Under the pieces are notes generated by a model. It did no database searches and was not told the origin of the DNA. It saw only the letters and a list, made by a program, of their open reading frames with translations. Shown here one piece after another: positions 48,041 through 61,300 of a DNA stretch of 64,000 nt. A program made the position numbers and the translations under genes. Source of the DNA: Syncephalis plumigaleata (lineage: Eukaryota; Zoopagomycota; Zoopagomycetes; Zoopagales; Piptocephalidaceae). Position 1 is the stretch's first letter. Each line of letters starts with the position of its first letter. The stretch covers positions 124,001 through 188,000 of the forward strand of contig JAIXMF010000018.1 in the NCBI GenBank assembly GCA_025201365.1, in the 5' to 3' direction.

Positions 48041-48961
48041 ATGAGACGTGCCGAATTAAGAGAAACTCTAACCTGTAAGTAGCGAGTATTTCATGATCAT
48101 GTTCAGCGAGTGATATATAACTGTATATATGTGTGATCCTGTTAGCGGTCTTCCGAGATATGAGCAATGGTGATCCGCATACTCAAGCGGAAGCCATCTA
48201 TCGTGCCTACACCGAAGATGCCGTGTATGAACATCCATTGATGATATGTCGCGGTATTCACAATATCATCAAGGCCCAGGAAACGTGGACATCGCTATTC
48301 CACGATGAATGTCAAATTGACAACATTATCATAGAGTAAGTGATGTCATATATACTCAATCTACTTGAACTACTCACCATTACATATGTGTGACTACTAT
48401 TTGCAATTGCATTTTGACCACTCACCCTTTTTGCCTATTTCTCGCAGTGATTTACGTGTGGTAGTCAGCACCTGTCATACTATCGTTCCCAAGATGCTTC
48501 CCTTTGTTAAGGTGCCACTCTGTAAATCAAGTGTACTCGAACTACGTCCCACGCTTAATGACTGCGTACGTATCGATCGTCAAGTGGACAACGTTGTTAT
48601 ATCCGATACGATGGCGCAATTCCCCATTGCCGGTTGGTTTATCAACAACTTGATTAGACCTGCTGCTTTCCAAGGTTGGGCAGCTCTTGGTACCGCGCTT
48701 GGTACGAGTGGACATAGCATGCACTCGTCGTCCGAGACCGGCACGAATGCCAGCGGTAGGAACTTGTTATCTTCCGGTCTATTGAGTACGGCTATGCTAC
48801 GTGATCTGGCCGCTCCCTACATTGATTGGGCCAAGGAACGTTTGGGTCTGGCTAGATCATCGTCATCGTCTGTTGATGACGATTTCGATCAGAGTAGTGT
48901 AGTTGCCCCACACACACCACGACCTGTACGTGCTGGTATGGTAATCCCACAGGAGAAATAG
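48041..48961 (+). CDS. NTF2-like (SnoaL-type fold) protein, uncharacterised
   Basis: Three exons (48041-48074, 48146-48335, 48448-48961) give exactly 245 residues with clean GT-AG junctions. The first half (AEAIYRAYTEDAVYEHPLMI, GIHNIIKAQETWTSLFHDE, RVVVSTCHTIVPKMLPF) has the helix-strand pattern of an NTF2-like cone fold. Then comes FPIAGWFINNLIRPAAFQGW, a helix-rich segment seen in fungal members of this group, then a Ser-rich acidic tail. NTF2-like folds are enzymes, binding proteins or receptors; no catalytic set could be read here. No odd features. The fold assignment is by pattern, the function unknown. Confidence 0.65.
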
Positions 48962-49633
48962 GCACTCCTCTTCTACATGGCAATGATATACACGTAGATT
49001 GTATATAGTGTATATAGTGTTGTTGTAGTGTATGTACGCGCGTATACCTATCATCGTCTACTATTCATTCAAGCTAAGCATACTCACATTGTTCCTATCT
49101 AGTAGTATGCTTAAATGATGATTATTGAATAAAGCACAGTCGTAATCATTCATTATATAAACTGATGACAATAATGATTGATTGAATTAAATCAATAAAT
49201 ACAGGAGTTTTCCAACCGATTAGCGCTGTTTAACTTTTGTTTTTACTAATGAATAGATTTGCACAATTGTTAACACCATTATCGCATTGCTATTATTATT
49301 GAGTAGTTATCACTGCCCTAGCAGTTGAGGGATGCTAATGATTGCGGTATCATATATTACAATTAGTGATAATAATAATATTATCCTCATTATTACTTCA
49401 CATTATTAGTTAATAGAAACATATTGCTCGCTCTAATGTGATCAATAACAATATAGTATGCTTTATTGATACTTCTTATAATTCGCCATACTCATCTATT
49501 ATTAGCGCATGTCTGTCATCAAGACTACCTATCATACCGATCATTGCATAGTAATCCGCTTCTTCCTCCCTGTTTGGTGCATCCAGTTCGCGTACTATTT
49601 CTTTTGTATTGATGTTTACAAGCAACACATCCT
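48962..49633. other. intergenic, very AT-rich
   Basis: TATATAGTG repeats at 49000-49025 and ATAATAATA simple sequence at 49370-49390. Separates convergent NTF2-like and F-box-like genes. No gene seen. Confidence 0.5.
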
Positions 49634-51103
49634 CTACATCATAATGATCACTTGTAATAAAAACATAGAGATCTCCATAATATGCTTGATGAAAACTGTA
49701 TCTGGTATTTGTAATACTTGGTCATCATTGTAAGTTAAGTCTGTCCATACTTTCGTTGAGCTGGACTCAGGCATTAAGTAATCGCATCCAACCCTTAATA
49801 ATGGGGTAGGTATATGTTGGTCAGTTATAGTGTAGCAATTACGTGGAGTATGGCTTTGACCACTGGATGCTACACTATGAATTATGTATAAACTATAGTC
49901 AAAATCGTCATGTAATTTGATGATCATATGCGAATCGTATGAATTATACGTTTCTAGCCACGTGTATGTTATCTTCTCAGGTAGTTGAAACCAGCCATTT
50001 CGCAATTGTACAACAGGATTATTGCTCGAGAACTGGTATAGTGCCCATTCAATACGATCCATATCATCATCTTTGACTAGGCTTGCCGTGTACACTATTG
50101 CTCTATTATTGGTTGTTTTATAGAAACGAGTTGCATCCCATGTACCATCAATGTTTCCTGGACACATGGCACTATTATCTATATCGAATACTATTATATC
50201 GTCTAAATCCATTGATTATTAGTGCTAATTATATTGCATCATTGTACAATTACTACACTTACTTTTCCAAATTCGCGAATCCTTAACTTTTGATCTGTTC
50301 ACTAATAATACCCATTTCCCCTCGATTGTATTCACATGATATCGTGCTGGAACGTCAAACGTAGTAAAAATACCACCATGCTTTCGAGAAAGTATTTTTA
50401 CGTTAATGTTGGTATTGATATCGGTTGTTAAAGGAAATACAGCTATGTAATGGTCACCTAAAACATAACTATGCCGAACTTCATTACCAATATCCAGTGA
50501 AATAATGTTTGGCGCTGTGGGGAATGTACTGGTATACACATCATCGTTGCTTGGTCTAAGATCTGAATGCGGCAAATATTCTAAAATATAACTATGCCTT
50601 GGTGTTTCGTCTGAACGACCTTGCTGCTTAACATATATACGATTATTCCTACTATATCTGCGATAAAATACTCCATTCTTGCCATGTTTCATATCGATAT
50701 ACGTGGTATTGTATCGGTCATATCGCCAATTATTCTCGGTGCTCACTCGTCGACGATATGTGTTGTACCAGTCTACATTCTCTAGTAGATCGGCTCGTTT
50801 ATCCGATGTACATGGATTGTTGACATCCGTGCGTACACACCATAATACGAATTCCATTTCTTTAGCATAATTGGCACCCGATAGAAAATCCCTATGGTAT
50901 CGTTCTTGCCATAATACTGTATCGTTTCGAATACTGCTTCTTAACGAGCGACAACATGCTGATAAACGTACAAATTCGATATGGCCAAGTAGACTACGGA
51001 AGATACACTGATCCTGAAAGGGAAGACTATTCAGACAAAGTAGTAATCTACAAGACGAGTTGGAATTACTCGATATTTCAGTAGTAGTAGTAGTAGTAGA
51101 CAT
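49634..51103 (-). CDS. F-box-like protein B, paralog of 1-1371
   Basis: Two exons (51103-50263 and 50202-49634), 60-nt GT-AG intron in phase 1, 469 residues. After a Thr/Ser-rich start comes the F-box-like segment (RLLLCLNSLPFQDQCIFRSL, then LSACCRSLRSSIRNDTVLW). The middle has ENVDWYNTYRRRVSTENNWR, shared with gene A. The second exon begins NDIIVFDIDNSAMCPGN and carries YIIHSVASSGQSHTP, again shared with gene A (VIDLDQGVKCPGS and YVIHSVASSEQSDTP). Intron size, position and phase are the same, so the two came from a gene duplication. The reading frame is complete. Substrate and partners unknown; SCF adaptor role is inferred from the F-box-like start only. Confidence 0.65.
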
Positions 51104-51189
51104 AGTGAAGTGGAATAAGAAAGGTGGTAAGGGATAGAGAAATACGATGACGTTATTTTAATCAAGAATACACAAATAAATCATAGCAA

Positions 51190-51573
51190 ATGTGGATAAT
51201 AATGAAGCATCGTGTTCAAGTATTTCTAATTGACGAGATATCCTACTGTCACTTGTCATGCCTTCTTAATATGAGTATAATCTATAACAATATACTACTT
51301 CATTATTCTATTAGATGCACACATCAGAATTGTAAAGATGACATGAATGGTAAAGGATTCGAGTATCGTGTATGGAATCGGGATATGACAGCATGTCTGA
51401 ATGTCATTCAGATTATTCTCAGTCTTGCAATGGAAATGGTGTTACAGCATAACTACATCAAAGTGTCATTATTTCTAAACATTCAAGAAATGAAGGACAA
51501 CAAGAAACAACTTAACCGTGATTGTTATTGCTTTCACATCTACATACGTATTATCATAACTATTATTTATTAG
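51190..51573 (+). mobile_element. Fanzor (eukaryotic TnpB-like) nuclease relic, C-terminal part
   Basis: A 127-codon open frame whose first 80 residues match the end of TnpB/Fanzor proteins. Residues 8-24 (RVQVFLIDEISYCHLSC) fit the 'DE..TSk.C..C' block; Cys20, Cys24, Cys43 and Cys48 (RCTHQNC) fit the zinc finger; and YRVWNRDMTACLNVIQI carries the RuvC-III motif with catalytic Asp65. Fanzors are RNA-guided DNA nucleases carried by IS607-like DNA transposons in fungi, protists and giant viruses. The N-terminal domain, RuvC-I and RuvC-II are not visible upstream: only 86 nt separate this from the start of the divergent F-box-like gene. The conserved Thr-Ser after DE is replaced, so it is a degenerate stump. 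Residues 81-127 look like random read-through. Assigned by motif memory. Confidence 0.6.
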
Positions 51574-51795
51574 TAAAACAAAAGACTAACTGCGCTAATC
51601 AGAAGGGAAATTCTGTACTAACCTACCATTACATACATTTCTACCTAGTCATCTAAGTGAACAATCGACACTTAATTCGTGTCCATGACTTTTCAAACCA
51701 CCTCCTGTTATTCGTTAGTCAATTTCAAGTAGTCTAATTGTTTACTTTTTTCTATTCCTTCCTCTTTCTTTTATTATTATTATTGATATACATAT
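51574..51795. other. short spacer before THOC3
   Basis: Contains 51563-51616, a segment alike to 38055-38110, then a TTTTTCTATTCCTTCCTCTTTC pyrimidine tract just upstream of THOC3 that fits a fungal core promoter. Confidence 0.4.
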
Positions 51796-53240
51796 ATGCG
51801 GTCATTAGAACAGAAACAGCGATTATTTGACCGGTTAACGACGCGAGAGTGCACGCGAGGACACACCAGTCGTGTACAGTCTGTACGCTGGAGTCAGGAC
51901 GGTCGTCGATTAGCGTCGTGTGCACACGATCGTACCGCGCGTATTTGGTATCCAGAACGTTCAGTAGGTTATTCATACGTTATGCATTCGCTCATTCCAA
52001 TAGACGAGAACACTTTTAGCTTACTATCTGTCTGTTTCCTTACCTATAACTAGACGGATGCGCACAACTCGTTCGTGCTTAAAGGTCACACGGACACGGT
52101 TGACCAACTATGCTGGAGTCCCACTGATCTCGACCGACTAGCCACCGCTTCTGGTGATAAAACTGTACGCATATGGGATGCTCGTAGTAAGTAGATTATC
52201 AGTATTATTATCATTCATAATGCATGTATGCTAATAACAATGCTACTGCTTATTAGCTACGCGCTGTGTTCGTATTATTCCTACTGATGGTGAAAATATC
52301 AATATCTGCTGGAGTCCTGATGGCAAGCATATTGCCGTTGGTAATAAGGTAAGATAACATTCCAATAGTGAATATCCAGTAGATTGAATAACCCACATAC
52401 ATACTAGGATGATTCTGTCACATTTATTGATACCAACACCTATGAAGTTCTACATAAAACGACCAAACAAGACTATGAAGTAAGTGGAGATGCACCAGTA
52501 GTAGCTCATCTATTCGCATAACTGATGTATATCATTTATTGAAAGATTAACGAGATCGGTTGGAATCGGACGGGCGATCAATTCTTCCTTACTACTAATC
52601 TTGGTCAGGTTAAAATACTATCCTATCCGGATTTCAATGAAATAACCACACTAGCTGCACATACATCCAATTGTTATTGTCTCGACTTTGATTCAAGTGG
52701 ACGGTAAGCTAGCTGATGCTTGATATGCAACATAATCTACTATATACCAAGAGTAACTTATGCCTCATTAGATACATGGCTACAGGCAGTGCCGATGCCA
52801 TTGTTAGTCTATGGGATCTAACTGAGAATTTATGTGTTAATACATTTTGCGAATTAGAGTAAGTAGTAATAGTAATAGTAATTGTAAGCGACTCCATTAT
52901 TTACGGTTACATTGATGATTAGATGGCCGGTTAGAACGATTAGTTTCACTCATGATGGTCAATTCCTCGCTTCAGCATCTGAGGATAAGTTCATTAATAT
53001 TGTAAGTGATAACTATGCATCATTATTATTATTATTAGGTAGAATGGTACAACTAATCTATGTCAATATTGTTAGTCTTGTGTCATGACAGGTGATTCAG
53101 TTTATAAGATTCCCGTAGTGGCCACCATTAATACTTGTTCATGGCATCCCTCCAAATATCTACTCGCTTATTCGGGTGACTATCCCAAGGATGAAAAGCA
53201 TAATGAAGGTGCCATCAGTATATTTGGATTTAATAGCTAG
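51796..53240 (+). CDS. THO complex subunit 3 (THOC3/Tex1), WD40
   Basis: About eight exons. The N-terminus reads [20 protein letters not shown] followed by [20 protein letters not shown], the THOC3 first WD repeat. Further repeats: [20 protein letters not shown] with [12 protein letters not shown], then [78 protein letters not shown] and [20 protein letters not shown]. The C-terminus [20 protein letters not shown] ends with the usual acidic D-K loop. THOC3 is a subunit of THO/TREX, coupling transcription to mRNA export. Introns are 50-75 nt with good donors; no frame slip seen. It converges on the helicase gene, with about 140 nt between stops. Confidence 0.93.
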
Positions 53241-53380
53241 TGATGAAAGAAAGAAAGAAAAAGTAAATTAACATTCTATTTGCAATCTAATAAATATCTA
53301 GTCGTATTTACGTATTTTTTACGTATTTTATCTATATATGCTATATTGTATTTATTCTAATAAACAAAGAAAAAACAATG

Positions 53381-55169
53381 CTACGAAAGAATGGTGTGAT
53401 CACGAATACATCGTCGTATTCTCTCGGCAAACTGACGATCTTTTGGGCCAATTAACGCCGTAACGTGTCCCTTCTGCTTAGCACGTCCTGTACGTCCAAT
53501 TCGATGCAGATAATCAATGACTGTAGTGGGGAAGTCGTAGAGGACAACATGTTGCACGCGTGTTGTATCTAATCCACGAGCAGCTAGATCTGTGCACACC
53601 ACGATATCAGGTAATGTTGTTGTTGTTGTTGTGTCGTCGTCGCTATATCACTCGTATCTTCCACCTTCGTGTCTGTATCCGTTTCCTTACGTATTCTATC
53701 CGATTTACGTAGGGCACGCTTTGTTTGTTGTCCTCCTACAATACGCGTGACATAGGCTGCATTCTCATTGCCACCACCATGGAATAAGATCGAGTTGATA
53801 CCGCGCTGCTTAAGCGCATTGTGGACATGATTACACGTCTCTCGACGATTACAGAACACCATGGTTACCTCGCGGAACTGGTTGAGTGTCGATGCTAATG
53901 CCGCGTCACGACTGCCACCGAATGATTTGATATCGATAAAGTTCTGATGAAGACGTCGACGTGCTCGATGTAATTCCGGTGTAGCCAATCGAATTATATT
54001 CGGCATGATGGTAGGAAGTTGATCCATAACAGATTTGGGCATAGTTGCTCCCACTAGAATCATAGTGGTGGCCGATGTAGATGGTGCTGTACTAGTTGCA
54101 CTAGTTGCATCAATAGACAATGCTTCATTACTAATCTCATCTGTTCCAACAGTATCATTGTTATTATCGTTGTTATTGTTACGTAATGCCTCCACTAGAT
54201 AGCTTGAATTCTTAAGGAAATCACTATCATCTAGTAGAGTGTCGGCCTCATCGAGTACTAGCCAGCGACATGCATCCAGTTGAATGATATTCTGACGTGC
54301 TAGATCGGCTACAGCTCGTGGTGTACCAATGACGACATCTACCGTTTGACTAAATGTACGTCGAATACTTGGGGTATCGCGTGTTGCTGCCACCGCACGG
54401 AATTTGCAATAATGCGACAATTGCTTAGACACCGCGAGTAATTGATCAGCCAAATGTCGACTAGGTGCTAGAATAATAGCACGCGGATATTTCGGACGAC
54501 GTAACAATGATAGTGCCTCCGCATCCGCCTCTCTCTCCTCCACACGTAGTGCATTGATCAAAGGCAATAGATAGGCCAGTGTCTTTCCTGTACCAGTCTC
54601 GCGGCTAGTAATAGTTCACGTGGATATTCCGCTTTTTGTAATAATATCGGTAATGCCAATGCTTGAATAGACGTTGGACGTGCTGTTGCCTCGCTAGCAA
54701 GTGTGCCCGCGTCTCTTAGTAGGGCGGTTAGACCAGTGCATAATTCCGGTTCAAGAGGCAAGTCATCAAATGTATCGGCCGCTTTTAGTGGTCGTTTCGA
54801 TTTAATCGCGGCTAATACATCGGTGGCATGATGATTATCCGTTGACTTCGTAGATTTCGTATCAATGTTCTTTGTCTTTGTAGACGCTCCCAGTTGTATA
54901 TCAGAGGTAACGGGTTGCAACTTGAATCGTACAGGAATGAATCCGCGTGTCTTCTCACTCACCGGTGTTTTACTGTATTTCTGTTCTTCGCGTGCTTTTT
55001 TACGTAGTTGATAACCCGTCAAATGACTAGGCGTCTGATGTTTCTTCAACGAGGAGTAATTAGGCGTGCGTAATCGATCAGCACGTCTACAAACCACGGC
55101 ACTAGTGCATAACGTGCGGCTTGTCACTACGGCTGTAATCCGAGAGGGTGCGCCAATAAAGCGCAACAT
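53381..55169 (-). CDS. MRH4-like mitochondrial DEAD-box RNA helicase
   Basis: Single exon, start 55169. The first 30 residues ([20 protein letters not shown]) are basic and hydroxylated with no acids: a mitochondrial presequence. Helicase motifs in order: [13 protein letters not shown] (Q motif), [15 protein letters not shown] (I), [13 protein letters not shown] (Ia), [11 protein letters not shown] (Ib), [10 protein letters not shown] (II), [10 protein letters not shown] (III, Gly in place of Ser of SAT), [18 protein letters not shown] (IV), [12 protein letters not shown] (V) and [15 protein letters not shown] (VI). The GAT motif and insert-rich core fit MRH4, needed for large mitoribosomal subunit assembly. 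Two one-base slips are required, near 54605 (in motif I) and near 53620 after a poly-Gln run. The start lies 172 nt from UTP20, divergent. Confidence 0.85.
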
Positions 55170-55341
55170 AACGTGAAATGCAATTAAAAAAGAAGAAATA
55201 AATATTGTATGCGGGAAACAGCCAATGATGACACTAATAACACTGATCGATTTATGTGGTGGGGTTTTTTTCTTTTTTCTTCTTTATTCGTTTCTTTCCT
55301 CTTCACGTATTTTTACTAGTTGCTTGTAATCTCCACTTGCC
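55170..55341. promoter_or_regulatory. 172-bp divergent promoter, MRH4-like / UTP20
   Basis: The whole space between two divergent start codons. A T/C-rich tract at 55264-55300 (TTTTTTTCTTTTTTCTTC) faces UTP20, a common arrangement in fungal ribosome-biogenesis promoters. A shared control region is inferred from the small distance. Confidence 0.55.
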
Positions 55342-58300
55342 ATGCGAGGTAACATAGCGAAAGAACTTAATAAGGGCGAGGGCTCGAGACGATTCAAGGT
55401 AGGCTAGTGCTTCATAGTGCGTGCATGTCACCTAACAAATACAATAGTTCCAAACGTTTAAAACTAGAATTGATCATGTCAAGTTGAATGTCGTGCATCG
55501 TGTACGCCAAGTACAAGATGCTCCCGAGGTAAGTGACGCGTTAACTATACTGCAAACAACCCTATTGATCCAGTGTACGTGTATAGGAAGCGGATTCATT
55601 CTTTCGCGAATCTCTCGAGGAATGGAAAGACTTGAATTTAACGACGGCGTTTCGTCAGTTTACAAAACAAGTTGAACCTTACACCATCAGCTTGGCTCAG
55701 TTGCTATACCACAAGGAAAAGATAATAGATCTATTAGAGCAGTTTATCGATGCGGATGATGGATTGGCATTGGAACCATTTCTTAGGTATTAGCATATGT
55801 AGCAACGTACACGATTGTATTTACTAATTGTATGCATACAGTCTGTTGACCGTATTAGCAAAAGATCTACAGGAAGAGTTCTATCCATACTTTCCTCGTG
55901 CACTTGCATGTATCGTGAAACTACTCAAATATCGCGATGTTGAAGTAGTCGAGGTATGTAAAGGAGATAAAGATAAGCAGGGATAGTATCTAATATTGTC
56001 ATGTATAGTGGTCATTCAATGCAATTGCCTATTTGTACAAGTATTTGTCGAAACAATTGGTGATCGATCTTATTCCTACATATCAGTAAGTGAATATTAA
56101 CATACATGATATGTATATATATATATGTATACTAACAGTATTGTTACTGCAGATTGATTGAACCACTCTTGCAAGCACATGACAATCGAGCGTATATTCG
56201 TAATTTCACTGCCGAGTCATTTTCATTCTTATTACGAAAAGCTCGCGGCAATGCATATCAATTGACAGTGGAAACAATTCTAGACAGTTTGCATAAAGCA
56301 AATAGTCCCGAATTAACAGATGGTGTAGCTGTAATGTTTTACGAATGTATCAAGGTAATGAAAGAGAATCATTATAGTAATAAGCATGTTATACTTACAT
56401 GTCAAGTGTAGAATGTTGATAATAGACTACATTCGCGTGCTATAGGTATATTAGGTCATTTACTGGATACACTAGTACAACAAGAGATTATTGATGATCA
56501 AATAGGTAAATATAAACGAATGTACATATGAATATTAGTAAGTTAACCATTGTATTCATTATATAGAATCACCTTTACAGCAAATGTTACGTAAAACTCT
56601 CATACTTGTTGAGCATAATACACCAAGAGATCATATTGGACCGATCTGGCAATTGCTTATTGAAACTATGGGGAAGACAGCAACTAGCGAGTCATGGAAT
56701 GAACACGGTTTATTACGATGTATGGATTTAATGAGCGTGTATATTGGTGTTAGAAAAGGAACTCGTGCCACAGGTGAGTAATGGTACACGATATACGATA
56801 TACAATATACTAAATATATTCAATAGATTACGCACCATTATTGCAACAACTAAAACAAATATCCGAGAGATTGTTATTGGAATCTGGCAATAGTTCCGTA
56901 TCTTTACGCCATTCTATATTCTTCGCTTTATTGACCCCTGTGTTAATGTATACACCATGGTCATTAATCTTATCACATGGAAAGATATTAATAGACAGAG
57001 TGTTTCAACACGCTGTAAGTATAGTAATATCACTTGATATTAGTGTATTAATTGAATGATCTATTAGGATGCATCTAGTATATTTATATTTTGCGAAACA
57101 CTTGGTCGTCTAGAATGGCCTCATTATCAATCATTATTATTGGCACCTATGATAAAGTGAGTGATAAAGTAGCATTAGTGTATATATCTATATATTTATA
57201 TTTATATGATAAAACTTCCTAGTTATACGGCACGATATATGGAACAAGACTGGGAACGATGCGTACTCTACTGGTCAATGGCAATCAAGCGTAATCATTT
57301 CAATCTAAGTAAAGGATCAGTCTCGACTACAATCACACCACAGGGCCAGTTACGCTTCCCATCCAAAGATCAACGTAAGATTACGGAGAAAATGCTTTCA
57401 TTCCTGGTAGAACCACGTGACTGGCACGCCGAACTATCTAGTATAGCTAATGCGAGTGTACATGAGGTAAGTTCATCTGTAATGATAGTGGTCATTGTCA
57501 GTGTTACTTAGCTGCCTTATAGTCTATGGATTCACACTCGATTATCACGCAACTATCCGGCCTACTCTTGTTGATAAATCATGTATCAATATCATGGTCT
57601 CGATTATGGAGTACACTTAATGAGTTTATTCATCAATTAATGACGGCAATACAATTACCAATGGATTACACGTATACGGCAGAAGTTATACAACGTGATC
57701 CAACTGTAGTATTGCAAACACTATTGGGACAAGCATTAGAGTTGTTGTTAGAGGCTGCAGAACGAGAGAATACCGATACAGTATACAAGTTGATGCATGA
57801 ATTACACGATGCAATTATCGATTGTCTACCAAAGTGTAAGAATAATCCATCAATGTTGAAGGCATTTGCACACTACTTGCGTGTAATGAAACCAAGGTAA
57901 TGTGTTGTGTATATTGTTACAATCCATTATGATATACTTACGCTATTTCATTATAGATATCCCGAATTATTATCGAATGATTTGTTACATGATCAATTTG
58001 AACGACTTAAATCGACATTGTCATCGAGTACACAGACATCACGTCAATATGCATTTGAAGTTCTATCAATCTACGATCAATTTACATTAATAGTTACCGA
58101 GTCAGGTCAACGATCAGAGCCATGTCAATTGTTACATGAGTGTGCACTAGTGGAACAAGTGCCAAATACCGTTCAAGATTATCGGGGTAAATTTGTCTAC
58201 TTACGTAAATGGGCTAGTCTTGCAGAGATTGGACGATTACCCGCAATTTACGAAGAGGCATTAGTTCGTCTATGTATAGGTAAATAGTAACTATAATGAT

Positions 58301-61300
58301 AACACATCAAATAGATGTGTATATATATATATATGTATTGTTATCTAACATTCTATATAGGCTTGTTGACGATCAATCTCAATGTTCTATGGCCTGAGGC
58401 GATATCTGCCTTGAAACGAATTGCCAGTCATAATGGTGAAATAGTATGGAGTGTTCTTCACGAGCAGTTGTCCCGATTTGAAGATGAGACACGCTTGGCC
58501 GAGGATAGTTTAACACCGGCACTGTTGACAATGTTTGACATGATGTTCAATGAAGAGGAACATCAATTACATCCTACGAAGGAAACGGCAGCTGGTCAGG
58601 GTGCATTATCATTGACATGTCCTAATCTGACTCGACTATTGAAGGCACGTCAATTGACCATGCGACGATACAATGAACAACGACACGTAGCCTACTATCA
58701 AGTATTTGTTATGGTAAGTGATTGCCACTTGCTACCTGCTACTTATTAGATAAAGGTTAAACTAATCTTGTATTTTTTAAAGAATTGTGATTTACCAAGT
58801 CAACGCCTAGATTATTGGAATTATTACCGGCAATTATTGCTTGTATTAACTGAGTTGCCACTAATAGCCGAGCGACATTCACGAGGATATGTTCCCATGT
58901 TCCTACAGTTATATCATGAGGATTATCGTCCATCTCTTGATCAAGAGGAGATTATTGAGACGACACGCCACAAAGGATTACTGCTTGAACGATCCGCCCG
59001 CGTTACTCATGATCGAATGGAACATTTCCTACGTTTATTTAGTAAAATACGCAATCCAGGTGCATTATACAAATCGACCGAACTATCCACGATCTACTGG
59101 CAACTATTAAGCAAGGGTGAACAAAAGATACAAGGACTCGTGCTGGACTGTCTGTTGACATGGCGACCCAAACACGTATTGGACTATGCCGATCAGTTGC
59201 GTAACTTGCTCGACGACTACAAATTCCGTGATCAATTGGCCGCGTTCTCCTTGTCACCCGGCGAGGAAGGTGCCATTCACAATGAGCATCGATCACATAT
59301 TATGCCCTATGTTATTCGTATTCTCTATGGTCGTATGGTGGGTAGGAAAGGACGTGGCTCGGCCAAGACAAGTATGGGAGCACGTCGTACGGCGATATTG
59401 GCCGCTCTCGGTTCATTCCAAGATGAAGAGCTTGAGATGTTTATCGATCTAATGCTCGAACCATTTATGGTCATTCGATCATCCATTAAGCTACCGGTGA
59501 CGGAGAGCTTTACATTCAACGAGGAAGCAGCCAATAGTCTAGTTGATATACCTGTACGTCGTCAAATTGGTCTTCTAAATGCCGTAGAAGATGTGGTGAA
59601 ACAACTTGGTTCACGAATTGCTCCACATTTACCAATGTTATTCGGTATTATAATGTATTTGGCACGATATGCGCATCAGCGTCTCGCTACACTTCCCATC
59701 ACGAGTGAAGAGGAAGACAACGCGAGTAATCGATTCGAACGCGAACAAATGAAGTTAATCCGCCAGCAAAGTCTACGTCGATTTGTGGACTTTTTCCGAT
59801 TAAACGTCATTCTATCGGATTATCAACATTTTATGCCGGCCATGTTCTCTACATTCTTGTCGGAACGAATTGATCTACTGGACGTGGAGAGCACGCAATC
59901 ATCCTCGGCCGTGCTAGAAATGTTCACCACCTGGGCATCGACACCGGAATACGCTAGCTACTTGATCGAGTATAATGACAAGGTTATTAGCAAGTGTCTC
60001 GATTGTTTGTCGGCCAAGAAGGTTCAATCATCGGTGATCTCCACCGTGTTAACCCTTATTGAACACTTGCTTAATCTCTCGGAAGTTGACGCGATGGCCA
60101 TTGACAAGGAGGAATCGAGCAATGAACAAACGTCGTTGGTGGAGTATATTGCATCGGCACTTACTAAACGTATTCTAAGTCCTTACATACCACAATTGCT
60201 CGTACAATTCAATACAATGCTGGTGAAGCAGACTGCCGATAAATCATCGGATACAACGCTAATTCGACGGGAGATCAACATTCTATCACGAGTGGCTAGT
60301 CTAGTGGAGGGAGAACATCAAGTGCAACAACTAGTTGAACTATTGACGCCATTCCTTCGTAGACCTAATCGACAAGTACCGGAATACGTCAAGGCTGACA
60401 TTCTACGTATTGTAGTTGGATTCCTACCGTTCATCGAGGCACTACGTACTCAGTCATCATTGCTAACGCGATACTACAACGAGTATTCGTCATTACTTGC
60501 GCAGTTGTCGTCGCGCGATTGTCGTATACTATTAGCCGATGTTATGGGTCAATTTGCACGTATTGATGAATCGATTACGATTGCCGCCGAGATGGTAACG
60601 GAACTCAATTCGTATACAGGTCGACGCTTAGGTGAACCAGACTTTGAACGTCGACTCGTCGCATTCAGTCGAATTAACGATCAATTACACGAGCAACTTA
60701 CACCACGTCAATGGATGCCAATTCTTTATTGCTACTTGTTCGCGCTGAATGACGCTGAGGAATTGGCGGTACGAGGTAGTGCTGCCTATGGACTACGCAA
60801 GTATATCGACCAGGTCAAGACTCGTCTGGATGCTAATGATGCAGCACTTGCATCCTGGCAAGATTTACTCGTTCGTATCGTGTACTCGGGCGTGAAACGT
60901 GCTCTTCGTACACGCGCTGAAGTGGTAAGACAAGAGGCGGTGCTTATCCTTGCGCACATGACACAACAACTATCCACACTACCATTATTCGCGGGAATGG
61001 CATGTCTACTGGCAGATGGCGACGAGGAGGCTAGTTTCTTCCATAATGTCTATCACATCCAGTTGCATCGACGTATTCGAGCAATTCAACGTTTGGGTCA
61101 AATGTGTCGTGAAGGTCGACTATCAGCGATGATCCTCACTCAACTAATCCTGCCATTACTCGACCATTTCCTATTCGATGTAGACCGTATTGCCGATCAT
61201 AATCTCATTAATGCGACTATCGTTGCAGTTGGTGAGGCAGCAGGTGTCATTCCATGGAATGCCTATTACGCACAAGTGCGTAAATTCCTACGAGCAGTCA

